Part shown: in pieces, positions 48,281 through 61,800 of the stretch
Position numbering within the stretch: the stretch's first letter is position 1
Layout of the letters: each line of letters opens with the position of its first letter
Origin: Sinonovacula constricta
Taxonomy: Eukaryota > Mollusca > Bivalvia > Cardiida > Solecurtidae
Assembly (NCBI GenBank): GCA_007844125.1
Contig: CM017558.1
Coordinates: 58,502,550 to 58,566,549, forward strand
Direction of reading: 5' to 3'
Length of the DNA: 64,000 bases
Translations under genes and position numbers: made by a program
The notes under the pieces: generated by a model
What the model saw: only the letters and a program-made list of their open reading frames with translations
What the model was told of the DNA's origin: nothing
Database searches by the model: none

Positions 48281-48440
48281 TTGTATTCATAAAGAATCTT
48301 GGTAATTTTTTCTAACTTAAACTAAGAAATTTTTTTTAAATTTAAATCATTACACCATTTAATCTAAGAAATTTATCAAAATGTAAGGAAATTTCTTTAT
48401 TTAACTAAGAAAAAATAACTAAGGTTATTTATGAACACAA
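48281..48440. mobile_element. Palindromic MITE-like foldback element
   Basis: The left end ttgtattcataaagaatctt is nearly the reverse complement of the right end aaggttatttatgaacacaa, and the pairing continues inward ('aactaagaaattt' versus 'aaatttctttatttaactaag'). 160 bp, no coding. Target duplication not identified. Confidence 0.75.
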
Positions 48441-49272
48441 TCACTGATTTTGTTTTTAACACTTCATTAACAAGTCATTTTCAAATTCAAAACTTATGTT
48501 TAAAGTATATGTATTTAGATTTTGTCTACAAGATAAACCATGCAGTCACATTGCCTAGTTGAATAAGATGATGTATGCAAAATTCCTTAATGAACAAAAA
48601 CACACAACCCATAAACAACATATTTACGGAGCCCTAAAAAAAAGATAAATGATTGCATATTAATGAAAACGCTCCCAGTATAGGAATCTCTTATTTTATG
48701 ACAAATAGACAGTGTACCAGTTCATTTTCCTCCAAGTATTTAAACAGAGAATCTGGTATGAGGAGAAAAGTTAAGGAACACTGTTACAAAATCACAGTAT
48801 TTTATATTTTCCAAATATTTAAAACTTTTAAAGGATTGACAACACATTGATGAAATCATATCACAGAATTTGTTGATGCAGTTATTTTATTACCTAATCT
48901 AGGAAACAAAATACATCAATTTAAAATTTAAACATTGCAAGCCATATGAACATGCAGGGATGGGACTTTTGATAGAAAGTAATAGTGTAATGTCACTACA
49001 TCTGACTGGTTAACTTCAGATGTTACTAGAAGTCTTAACATAAACCTGACTCAATTCTTTGGGGTACTGGTTAAGGTAAACTGGCTTTTTAATCAATTAT
49101 CAATTTCTATCTGATTGGGTACTTGGATAACATTAGCTCTGGGTGCTTAAGTTCACAAAGTCTTATTAGTTATCACATAACGTTTTCTTATGTATAGTCG
49201 ATAGTCTCATGGCATATGCTTGATAAATATATAAACATATCTCTTTAACTCATGCATTATTTACTTAAACAA

Positions 49273-49278
49273 TTTATT
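49273..49278 (-). terminator. Candidate polyadenylation signal of CARS2
   Basis: AATAAA on the minus strand about 405 bases downstream of the stop codon. Another AATAAA lies near 48,884. Choice between them cannot be made from sequence alone. Confidence 0.35.
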
Positions 49279-49683
49279 ACATTTAATGTCTGCTATATAG
49301 TTTTTGTATTAATCTATTTCTGAGTTCAGGTATATTTTGATTTGCTAAATGCCATATATAGTTAAATAAAGCTACCTATGAAATAAATCTAAATACATGA
49401 TATGTTGTTTTTACTAAGAAGACTATGGAGGTTCTGTCTGAGCAGATCTGATTGGATAATTCATTAGAGTCACTCAGAAATAAGACATTCTGTACTTCTG
49501 TCTCGACTAAGTAAACATGGCTTTGTTTTAGTTCATTCTTATGGATGATTTATCCAGACTTTTGTTGCAGAATGTAATTGGTCACCTGGACAATGTTGAC
49601 TATGGTAGCTTTGTTTCAGTAACCCTCATTGATTGATTCATCAAACAACACTTGGAATTACAAAATCTGAATGACTGCTTAGA

Positions 49684-49872
49684 CTATGTAGATCCTGGAG
49701 ATTTTGTTTCAGTGGATTTGATTGGTTCAGTGGGTGTGTTGTCTGAGGTAAGGCTATGTGAGATGTCTTCACCATCTTCGAGCACCGTTTCTGAATCTGT
49801 CTCCTCCCAGTTTGAGTCATCAGTTTTATTTCCGGTGTCATCAAACTCCCATGAAGAGTAAGTCTTGTGATC
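49684..49872 (-). CDS. CARS2: CARS2 last exon and stop codon
   Basis: 189 bases from acceptor ttttttcccag to a TAG at 49,684-49,686. It starts '[10 protein letters not shown]', aligned with the C-terminal 'DRssttStWEl' of CARS2, then adds about 50 residues rich in D, E, S and T that the human protein lacks. The opposite strand is also open over this stretch; I read that as a shadow. Confidence 0.85.
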   Translation of the reverse strand, partial: DHKTYSSWEFDDTGNKTDDSNWEETDSETVLEDGEDISHSLTSDNTPTEPIKSTETKSPGST

Positions 49873-52800
49873 CTGGGAAAAAATGCTCATTAGAAGTAAA
49901 GTTCTCTAAATGTTAGCACTTGTTGTTTTTTTGTTACATTACACCTACACACTGATGGTCATATTAGTGATGTCCAGCTAATTGTTGGTGGAGGAAGATC
50001 CAAGACTTGTGTCTAAGTAGAACTACAGCGCACCGCAGGTTAGTTGGAAAACCTCCCCACATTGCAGTTTTACAATAGATAACCCTTTCATAAAGATAAA
50101 ATCAAAAATATTATATCCAGTTACTTTTTTTCTAGAAAATGTGTAACATGGAAGTTCCAAAATAAATATTTAAAAAAATGCATTTAAGAAATTTTCACCT
50201 AGCCTAAGAAAATCTGATTTTTTTTTTTGAAAAAGCAAACATATTCAAGACCTATTCACCTAGCCTAAGAAAATATGTTTCAATTACTCAATCTTAATGA
50301 CTAAATATAAACGTATGTGTAAGTTTCTACTTAAAAAATGACCATACTCACAGAAAGATTGATTTTACAGGTGCCTAGTTGAGATCTCAAATCATCACAG
50401 TGTTTGAGCAATGGGCCAAATACCCGTTGGTTTTCCTCTTTCTTCTGTTTAGCACTCATTGTTTCTGGAATTTATTATAATATTATGACACATACATAAT
50501 GCATAAACCAAGCTGGAGAAAGATTTACACCAAAAAGCTGCAATCTATGACATGAATAAGGCATGTTGATACATGTATCCAATTACTTGCAGCACATAAA
50601 TTGTCTTACAGATTGTCACACAAAAACTGAACATTATATGACCTGAAGGTCAAGAAACAAGAACATATTTCTAGGAATCACATTGTGTGTTTCTGTGCCT
50701 ACCCTAAACTGTGGTAAAGTCACTAAAAGCACACATAGTAAGAAAATCAGTAATTGCTTTGGGCCAAAGTTGGAATATCCTAGGTTAGTTTTTAATGCAG
50801 TATTAAATTTATTTTAACTGACCTAGACAATGGTCTCAGTTTTAAAGCTCAAAGATGTCTTTTTAACAAAGGGTTCTCTCCCTAAACCCTGATTGTTAAA
50901 TATTATCTGTTTCTGAAACTTATTAGATGGTTTAAAATAGTTTACTCATAATCTCTTAACTTTGATCAATTCGGCTACTTCTCTAGAACATGATCCTATC
51001 TAATTCTATCATTGATTGTTAAATCCGACCAATTGGATGCTTGAGACAGGTTTTAATACAAGTTTAAATTGAAACTCACATATGACCTTGACCGTAGGTC
51101 TGCATTTGCATACGGTGTATATCAGTAAAATGGTGAAGATTTTATTTGAAAATGACAAAGTCATGGCCAAGAAACTTAAACACAGCATAAGAAATGAGCT
51201 TTTATATGACCTTGATCATAATGGCTGCAACTGTTTGTTTTGTTTTTGAAATACATTGCAGCGACCAATTAGGATCATTATAATGACGTCCAGCTATTTT
51301 GGTAGAGAAAGACCCCAAACTTATGTCTGGGTAGAAACACCAGCGCACTGAAGGTTAGATGGAAGACATTCCCAAATTATGTCCTTCACCCCGAATGGGA
51401 TTCAAACTCATGCAATGAGTGGCTAAGCAGACAATAGTTACAAGTTGGCTATTCTACCACTACGCCACGGACACCCCCCCCCCCCCCAATGGCGGCTGCA
51501 ATTGAAAATGTCACATTTGACAACTTTCAAGTGTGTGTCTGTAAGATGTTGAAGTTTGATTGAAGTACAGTAAATAATTTGAAAGTTATGGCTGGGACAC
51601 AGAAATGCGACGGACGTACAGTGGAAGGAACGGACAGTGTGACTGATAAATGCACATCAGGTACATGACAATACTGTTTGTAACTGGAGCTTTAGCTAGT
51701 CAGAAACACACACCTGGATGTTGAAGTGGCGGTTGCAGGGCAAACTGTCGGACATTCCAGCGGAATTTCACCGTATTATCTAGAACCTCCTTCAGTTTCA
51801 TATTATCTGGCTCCTGCGACATCTGCAAATAAACGGACAGTAACACTGGTCTAACAAATATTAAATATTTTTAAAATGTTTGTTTTGAATAAATTATGTA
51901 CAGAAAGATATATTAAGGGTTAGGGAAATACTTTTATTTCATTTCCAGGTAATGCCAAAGCTGATAGATTATTAATAGATAAGATAGGTGAATTTTTCTT
52001 CTTTGTAACATTTGCTTTCAGTTTTTTGGGGGACTTTTATTTATTGCTGGTGAAGGAGTTTCCCACAAGAATTATCCAGGCACAAACACACCACTTATCA
52101 ACTGATAGACCCCATTAAAGTTTTCTCGCTGAGATAGGAACCCAAATAGAGCTACACTATATGTAACAGCTCAGTGAGACAGCCACAACTGCTCATTGCT
52201 TTTGTTCTTTTTAATATTCATCAGTACTCTTAATACATTCATAACAAACTCGCATGTTATAAATGAAAAAAATATGGCATGAACATGTAAAACAATGCCA
52301 AGACATGATATTCTTTCTAACCCACATAAAACCTATTTTAAGTAACAATGACAATGACATTTACTCTAAAGACATGAAAATAAATCCCAATATTAAACAC
52401 TCATCCCTCCGGACATGTTTCGCTATGGAACAATAACCACTGCTGTCTTGAAAAGCATGTGACTATAGTGTTGATTATGCTGGAGTATATATAATCTATG
52501 TCAAATGTAAAAACATTCCACACAATTTAAATGTAATGAAATCAAACATTCCCTAGATTTTATTTTTAAATACAACTATTATAGTATTAAAATTTTAAAA
52601 GTAAAACCAAAAAGATGCAATAATCTGACTGAAATCTCATTTGTCAATCCCTTAGTCAATTTTTTCTTCATTGTGGCAGAGGTTACTGTGATCTGAAAGA
52701 CATGTGACCTCTGACACTAAGATTGCCAACCTGCCTCTGCCCATAAGGTATCTCCCTTCTAAATCTGATCATCATACCTCAATCCTAAAACAAGTTTTCT

Positions 52801-55800
52801 ATTTTTATTATTGATGACCTTAACCCTTCCTATACCACAACGATCCTAACAGTCTGCAGTCAAGAAATTTAGGAATAGAGGAGATAAAAAAAGCATTTTT
52901 TTTTAACAGCAACTTACTGGCCTGAAAATCAATCACAATTTTTTCTCTTTTCATAAGGTATCAAGAATTCTACTCACTTATTTTAATATATCATATGTCA
53001 ATTTACATTTACCTTGTTTGCCTTTGTCTACTGGTAGATAAAATTTAAATATCTGTGGAAATTTTGATAGGACCTTTTCTTATTTACCTATTAAGAGCAG
53101 TAACATATGATTTAATTTTCTAATTGTCTGTTACAGTTCTCTATTTGTTGAATCATATTAACATGGTTAGATAGAGTGCAAATGAACAATAAATCAGACC
53201 ATGTGGTGTTGTATGTAAGCATAACCAATAGAGGTGATGAGCCGTCACTGCGGTGTTATATTGAGACATATGGATACAGGAAGTAGTAAATCTTAATGGC
53301 TTACACTAACTTTATAAGGTTGATTTCAGAGCTGGTTGAGCTGGTGTCAGATAAACATGACTAGGTGTGCTATTGTGTGAGCAAACTTGGTAAAGGCTGT
53401 TTTAAATATGCTTCAAGAAAACTCTAATGTACTTTAAAACAACGGAAATTATTTTAGTAAATATTAGCATGTGCCTCTGTGAAAGATGAACATAACATCA
53501 AGGTAATTTATATTTTGGCATTTTTTAATTTATTTATTGTGATTGTTTTTGTTTCATTGCACTGACACAATAATGGTCATATTGGCGACATCTAGATAAT
53601 TATTATATTTAATTTGCATTTATAAACAATTAGAACATAGGGTAATGAACATGTTACAAATGCAAGAATGAAGTACATTGGTTATGATCACTGAGTAGAG
53701 TAAAGGCACTGAAAATAATATTTCCAGAATTACTTCGAAAACACACCACCCTTGCATAATTCTGTTGGAATATATGCACATACAATGTAAACAAAATGCA
53801 TCTTTCATTTCTATAATTAAAAGGCCCATAAGTTAACACCTTGCTAGTTGCAAGGAGATTGATTATGGTTGCTTTTTTTAAAAAGTCAAAATTTAGTTAC
53901 ATTTTAAATAAAAAATAATTGACTTTAAAAAAGCATGCTAAAAATCTTACTTCTTTTTAATAATCTTAACTTTCAATGTATACCTATTCAACTGACTTTC
54001 TGCATTTATTTCTTTTACATACCTGATACTTTTCAGTGTAAACAACATGCTGTGTAAACAGACAAGAGCAAAAAATATTGTTACTATCTCCAAATGCAGA
54101 AATTGAAAAAAGCTAAACAACAAAAAAAAAAAAGGAAAATTAAAAAATGTAACTAAAAATGTAACAGAATTTTCAATTAGTGATAAAATTTGTAGTAAAA
54201 TTGACGACAAAACTTATGATATGAAGATTATCAACTGAATTTAGTCCTAAATGGCATACTCATACCTGCATTCCAAGAATAGCAGTTTTTTAAAAATGTA
54301 TCAGAAAGGTGCACAGACTCCAATCTGTTTAGGTATTTTCATTATACCTGTCTGAAGCATAATATAAAATACCAAACTGATCTGCTTTCAACTAATGAGG
54401 CACACACTAAGATAAGGAATGCAAAAAAGAACTGTTTAAGGTCAAAAATGTATAATTACTATCATATTTATTCCTTAATACTTAATAACTGCATCAAACT
54501 TTTGATTTGTTACAGTTCAAATAAGTACAAAAATAATTTGTAATAACTCTATGTACTGGGACAATTGTTATCGGACACTTCACTTACATTTCGAAAACAT
54601 TAAATTCTGTGGCACTTTTAGAATAGCATGGATTTTCTTATTCTGTAATTTGTGCTAATTAAATGGTGATTGTTAAAAAAGAAAGAGAGAAAAATGTTAT
54701 CTGATGCAGCATATTTAAATTTTTCAATCAAATCAACTGATTTATAAAGTATTAATCAGAACTTCGACTAATTGTAGATCTTGTCAAGGATTTATTTCTT
54801 TTAGGATTAATTTCTAAGTACTGAGTCATTTTTCGAAATAATTTTATGTATATTTTGACAAAAAAAGTAAACTATTGATTTTGTCCCAAGACACGAGTAA
54901 TAAGAGTAGAACCGGGTTTCATCGGACATGCAGGGTTCTTCGGACACAAATTCGATTCTCTTTGCTTTATTTTTACGTCGAATGTCACAGCCAATCATAA
55001 ACACCATAACGAAAAGCACATATTAAGACGTCATATGTTACGTCATATATTGAATATGACCGTTTAACAACGAACTGTCTGATTGGGGGTTTCAAAAGTA
55101 ATGCGCTGCGCAGTCTTTTCGTTTTCCGGTTGAGATCAAGTTTGCACGTGGGAAAATTTGAAGATGTTCCATAAACTGCTTTTAAGGTTAATACTATTGA
55201 TATTGCTTTTATGTTGTTTTAGGCGCGTTGCCAATATCTTACATTACTTTAAAACGTCGATTGTCTGTCTAAAAGATCACTTTGATGGAGAAATGAAAAG
55301 AAAACAAAGTGTCCGATGAACCCCAGAACCTTTTTTAAAGTAATTCTGGCTGAATGGTTGTATCGGACAAAGCAGATATACTAGCCCTCAGAAAGATAAA
55401 ATACTATGTATCAATTTTAAAATCATGGTTTATAAGAAGGGAACTGTAGATATTAATTGATGAAATCCTATTTTTAAAATATAACGAAAACCTGCCATTA
55501 AAATAAATCCGTGAAGAAGAGTTTGATTTATCTGCGACAAGTTGTACGTATTGTGTATAGATTGCATTCAATCTAAAAAGTAGGTTGGAACCTATTAGAT
55601 TAACAGTTTTGAAAAGGGGAATAATAAATCAATCAATCAACCAATACAATCATATAATCAGTCATATCCCATCCTGCATACATTCATTCAATTAAATTTA
55701 TGCGACCATTCTGTCGCGTTTTGGTGTACTTACCTTAATCATCGTTATTGATTGATAAAGGTTAATAAATAATACAGCGTGGTATTTTCAGAATGCCAAA

Positions 55801-58800
55801 TAAAGCAAAGAAGGTTCGGTGCAATTACGACAGTAAGAACTTGGATCAGGTTGTGTCTGCTGTAAATTGCGGGAGCATGAGCATCAGAATAGCTGCAGCG
55901 CACTTCAATGTACCACAATCTACACTGCATGACCGCATATCTGGAAAAGTTGGTCCCTCACCCTCACACGGCAAACAACCTGTCTTCCCCGAACATGTGG
56001 AGCGAAAGCTGGCAGACAAAATCCAAGAAGCAGCTACCATGGGGTTTGGTATTGACCGAAAGCAGTTGCAGGCTAAAGCTGCTCAGCTAGCTAAGCAATT
56101 AAAAATTAAAACACCTTTTAAAAATGGCGCCCCTGGCAAAGATTGGGTAGGTGGATTTGTGAAGCGCCACAATATTTCCCTCAAATGTCAGACAGCACTC
56201 TCCACTGTTCGAGGACGAATGCTAAATGAAACGGTAACAAACAAATATTTTGATGATTTGAAGACAGTTCTGACAACCCTTAACATTGAAAATAAGCCAT
56301 CACAAGTCTGGAACATGGACGAGACGTCACTGAGTCTAACACATAAACCGACCAAAGTGTACGCCAAAAAAAGCACACGAAACATCCCTGGTCGCGTAGG
56401 AAACAGTCATAAGTCAATAACCATCACTGCATGTGTAAATGCGGCAGGCGACGCCATCCCGCCGATGGTCATTGTGAAAGGAAAGATCAAGAAAGCGCTT
56501 AACGCATATAATCATTCACAGGGACCTATTTCTGCCAGATATACCTATCAAGAAAAAGGATGGATGGAAAATTCTCTGGGCACAGAGTGGTTTGAGAATG
56601 TGTTCCTTCAAAACTGTGGGCCCGAGAGACCCCAATTACTCGTGTTGGATTCTTACTGTTCTCATGAAACTTTAGAAATCCTGGAATCGGCAAAAAAAAA
56701 CGGAATCACGGTGTTAGACTTACCACCACACACGTCGCAGTGGCTCAACCCGCTGGACAAGACCCTGTTTGGACCCCTTTCTAGGGAAGACAACAAACAA
56801 TGCACACAGTTTATGGCAGAATCACCAAACAACATAGTGTCCAAGTGGGAATTTCCAAGGTTGTTCCGCAGTGCCTACGAAATTTCCTTTAATAAACACA
56901 ATATCAGAAAGGGGTTTGAGGCGTGTGGTATAATACCCTTCAACCCACAAGCAATTCCGAAAGAAGCTCTAAACCCATCTATTCCATTTGACAACGTCAA
57001 AAATCAAACACCAGCATCGCCATCAGGATCAGTCAGCATCGAATTATCGCCTATACTCATGTCTCCTGTCAACCAAATAGTCGAAATTGTTTCTGTTGCC
57101 GATGGCGATGGAACCATGGTGATCGAAGCCGCAGATGCTGCAGAAATCCTTCAGGCCATTGTAGATGCTGACATAAATATCGACTTAGAAGTTGACAATC
57201 TATTTGAACTTCCATTTTCAGATCGACCCGAAAAAGAAGCCAATTTCAACAAAAGAAAACTGACAAGCCACAGAATACTTTCAAGTGATGAAGTAATAGA
57301 AGAAAAACGACAGATAAAACGAATGAAGGAAGAACAACAAAGAGTGAAAGAAGAAAAGAAAAAAGGAAGGGAAGAAAAAAAGGCAGCAAAATTTGTACTG
57401 ACGAAAGAACGTAAACTAAAGAGGGAAAACAACAACAACAACAAACAACCACCAAAATTGATCTAAACGTAAAGTAGTTAAGTACCAGTTATACTTATGC
57501 GAATGTTTTACTTGTATTTTTTCAGATGCCACATCTAATTATTAGAAACGTATGGGCGGTTGGCATGCACCACCATGGACCTCGTTTCCTAGAAATCGGG
57601 GACAGATACGAGCTTTTGCAGGACACACAAAACCGTTATGACAAGCATGCCATGAAAATAACATCTGACAGTCGAACATACGCCTATCTTAAAAGAAGTA
57701 ACGCAAGAGTGGTTTCGGAGCTGATGGGTCTAGGGCTGTGTGGTCTGTGGTTATTAAAACCAAAAGAAACCTTCGAAGTGCAAAGTTACAAAATTGGGCC
57801 TCAGCAGAGATGTAACATTAGGTGCATTTGTAAGGATATCATTGCTTTTGAACTGGCAAAAGCATATCTGGATAGCCAAGGATTATTGTACGAAGTTATT
57901 GAATGTTAAAACGTAGATTTGAACTATATGTCAGGAATCTGTTTATTTCAAAAAGAGAAGTGCATTAATACTAATATACATGTACGTGTGTTAAACAATG
58001 AGCTCTATAAATTCGCTTAAAGTTACCAAATCATTAACTGTATTTATTAATAACAACTGGTATAACAAAAGTCTTTGACCTTTATACTGTCTCTGCAAAC
58101 AGAACAGTTAACTGCTTTACTGTCCACAATTCTTGTTTAAAAGTTCCATTTGAACAAAAACACTAAATAAAATGCGCCTTTTTAGCTGTATTTTTAAAAA
58201 CTCATTACTGTCCGATGAACCCCTACTTAATCTTGCGTGTCCAAATCAAGCAGTATGATGTGTCCGATACAACACGAAAATCGTCCGATTCAAAACTACC
58301 GTTACTACATGCGAAAATATAACTTTTGGGGCCTTTAGATAGCCAAAACGAATGATTAAAGTTAAGTGACACTTTCTAAAGATTTTGTTTTTAACAGATG
58401 CCAAAAAATACACTCGTACAACTTCCGCTAAGCAAACTGTAAGACATTAGAGCCAAGTGTGTCCGATATTACCCGGTTCTACTCTACTGTTTGAATCAAG
58501 CTTTAGTGGGCTTCATTTACCTTCCATCCCTTTTTGTGGAACCCTAACTTCTTACACAGCCGTTTGATGTGGGTACTCGTTGCTGCCACAGCCCCAGGAC
58601 TTCTACATACTGCATCATTCTGTAAAACAGATACATCTTTTAGGCTCACTGGTACTGTTCTCCTTATAACTATGTAACAATATTGTGTCACAGTTTAAAT
58701 CACATAACTGGCAATAATAATTAACCTTAAAGAAATATGAAAGAACAAACTAAACATCTCACTTGTCTATATACATATCTCAGTAATTATTGTCTCAGTT

Positions 58801-61800
58801 GGTCTCTTTTAATGAGACAGCATGACAGTGACATATCAGGACACAACACTTTAAATCAGAAAGAAGCAAAAATGTGGTCACTGGCAAGTGATCAAGACAG
58901 AATTTGCAAACACTCTCAAGTTGAAGGCAATCTCAAGGTCAGTCAGCAACTACCATGTCAATTGACTACCAGGTCATGTGACTACCAGGTCATGTCACTA
59001 CCAGACTACAGTAACCTCTACCACAGCATAGAAAAAATGACTAAGGCTCTGCTAAACAGGACTTAAACATGACATGTTTATATACATCTGATTTCTTTAA
59101 TTTCTCATATCTTGTTATGATTATTTTATCAATAAAGGACAGAATTGGATGGAATATAACTTTAAAAAAAAAATAAAGGGTCCTATAATGTATAATGTTT
59201 TTTAAAGACCTGGAACACATTTTTTCTATATACAACATTTCCAATGAGAACAGCAATTGGCCATTTTGATGATCACAGCTCAATGGTCATATAAAATAGC
59301 AGTGGTTCACATAGTGCAACGTAACATAGCCAGTGTGAGGAGTATGAGATAGAGACATCATCACTTAACCAGCCACATTTGGTAATAACCAAAGGAAGTT
59401 ATTTGCTCACCATGACAATCAACAAAAAGAGAGGTACTCCTTGAGACTGGGTGGTACAGAACCCCAATCTGGATATAATCTGCCTAAACACTAGTCATCT
59501 TTACCTGGACAATGCATGTTTATCAAGTTAAAAGCTATCATTTTACCACATGAGATGGAGGGTGTAAAAAAGAAAATGATGATAAAAACCTTGGAAAAGA
59601 TGGCAGTCATGGACTTAATAAACTCAAACAAGACTTTCATGGCCTCAGGTGTTCTAAAGTCATCCTTGAAATAACCAATGATGCGCTCCTCGTTTTCTTT
59701 TAATCTGGAGAGAGAAACGAAATCGGTTTCAATGTGTTAATTTGGGAAAACAATAACAGACAAAAATAATACTAATTTTAATCAATTTTAAAACAAATTC
59801 AAAATTGTAACATTGTTTAATTTAACATTACAGGAACTAGTGTATCATTTTATCCCATTGTTTCTCAGCCTTTATCCTGCTTAATGTGGACATAACCCTT
59901 GCTTAATTTCCCTACAGTTTCATACACACAAGTCATACTTATAGAAATTAAGAAGCAAACAGTGTATATCAGACAACTCCCATGGCAGATCTTAGTTTAC
60001 ACTTGATGAACTTGTGCTAAGGTTGAGTTTTTTGCTAATATTTTATGCAGGATAATGTAATGCATATATTTAAAATATTATGTTTAAGCGGGCCTGAACA
60101 CTATTGTTGTTTTTTTCCACAAATATTTTATTGAATATAATTATAACATAAATGCACAATCAAAAGGCTGGCTGTTCAGTAAATTGATTTGATTTTGATA
60201 CACATCTCACAAACACCATTGAAGTAATAACGGCTTTCAATATCAGGATTAAAAAAAACATAAGTTGAACTTGATAAAGTTTTTTAAGATAAAACTTTTA
60301 TCCTTAAACAGAAGTCCACTCCATGAGGAGAAGGAGCTAAAGATTGACAAATTGGGAACACAAACCCTTCTGACACTGGTGCCTTATTCTAAACAAGGTG
60401 GTTAGTTGACACATTCACACATAAAATGTAACACAAAGAGAGACTAGACAACATGGCACCTACTTGTTCAACACCTCAGCCTCTGATATGTCGCCACCCA
60501 CAAACTGCCCACGGATGTAGGCGTCACATTGTCTCAGGAAGTGACCAATCTGATTGTCCAGAATGATGGCACGTCGCATCTTCTCATCTGTGAACTCTAT
60601 ATCTGGAAAGGTTATACACTTTCATTTTGGCATGTATGTGTAACAATATGGGCATTAACTGTAGGTATAATTTAAATCTTAAAAAAAAAATATTGAGGGG
60701 TTCCTGTGGCAGAGTGGCAGAGTCACCAGCTTGTAACTCCTCAACTGTTTAGCCTCCCACCTTGTAGATATGAGTAATGTTCGAGGCAAAGGACCTAATG
60801 TGGGAAGGTCTTTCAGCTCACCAGCAGTGAACCAGTGATTTCACCCAGACATTTTTCTGGGGTCTTCTTCCACCAAAAAAAATGGACATTGCTATAATGA
60901 TCATAACTGTTCACTGCAACGCATGTCAGAAACAAATTTAAAAACAAAAAAAATGATTAATTAATTGCATATTATATAAAAAATGAACGATAATATTTTT
61001 AACAAGACACTGTGTTCAGAAAACATATACGCCCCCAGTAGCATAATTTGTCATGATACAAACTTTAACTTTTTGTATCACTGCTTTTTGTAGAAATGTT
61101 CAACTTGCCAAAACAGGTTAACCATTATCTTTAAGTACAAAAAGGGGAGATAAACCAAGAAATATAGGTAGCCAGAGTTATGTAACTTGTCAGGGTCCTG
61201 ACCTGTGCACTGTTTAGTAAGTGTTCAAACTTTCATGCCACTGCTCCTTGTAGAAACTCAGAAATATCTAACTTGCCAGTGAAGGTTAACCGGACGCACG
61301 GATGAACGAGCAGATGGATGGATGGTCGCTTCAATTACTAGATGACTAAAACGTAACAGGTAAAGCTTTAAATAATTTAGTAATCTAAGAAAATAGTTTT
61401 TGATTGACTAGCTAACACAACTTACTATTCCTATAGTGTGTGATCATGCAGAACATGCGGAACTGATTGGCCGTATATTTCTCCAAGATATGTGACGTGG
61501 GGATGACATTCTTCAAGGATTTGGACATCTTCTCCGCATCAAACTGCAGGTGAAGGAAACCTAGGGAGCATTACAAAAATGGCCTGTTTAACAATGTGCA
61601 GTATTAAAATAATGGCTTGTTTATTCATTTCAATTATTTGTCATTACTTTTTATAGGAAAGGATGGGAAATTTAACATGAAGAAAATGTACTGTAACGAT
61701 ATGCTGGAATTTGTAAGTTTAAATCATGGTGTAGAAATATTTGAGTGATAGTTCCATTAAAATGTATTGCATTTAGCTAATTATATGATGAGTTAATGCT

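Larger units (their letters stand above)
54904..58484 (+). mobile_element. Pogo/Tigger-type DNA transposon, apparently intact
   Basis: Bounded by inverted ends gagtagaaccgggt (54,904) and acccggttctactc (58,471-58,484). Inside each end the match continues to tcggaca after a few mismatches. TA is present at both outer edges (54,901-54,902, one base off; 58,485-58,486), as expected for Tc1/mariner/pogo target sites. It encodes a full transposase and a second small protein on the plus strand, antisense to CARS2. Intact frames and recognisable ends suggest recent activity. Confidence 0.82.
51823..58520. other. Large CARS2 intron
   Basis: 6.7 kb. It contains repeat fragments at 53.0-53.6 kb, a possible further SINE-like stretch at 52,020-52,200, AT-rich DNA to 54.9 kb, and the 3.6-kb transposon at 54,904-58,484. 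No additional CARS2 exon is needed for frame continuity. Confidence 0.8.

Noticed and set aside
49652..49861. Plus-strand 69-codon frame opposite the CARS2 last exon
   Set aside because: The minus strand has the acceptor, the CARS2 homology and the stop; the plus frame is its shadow.
55745..57455. Minus-strand and alternate-frame open frames over the transposase
   Set aside because: Shadows of the 557-codon transposase frame.
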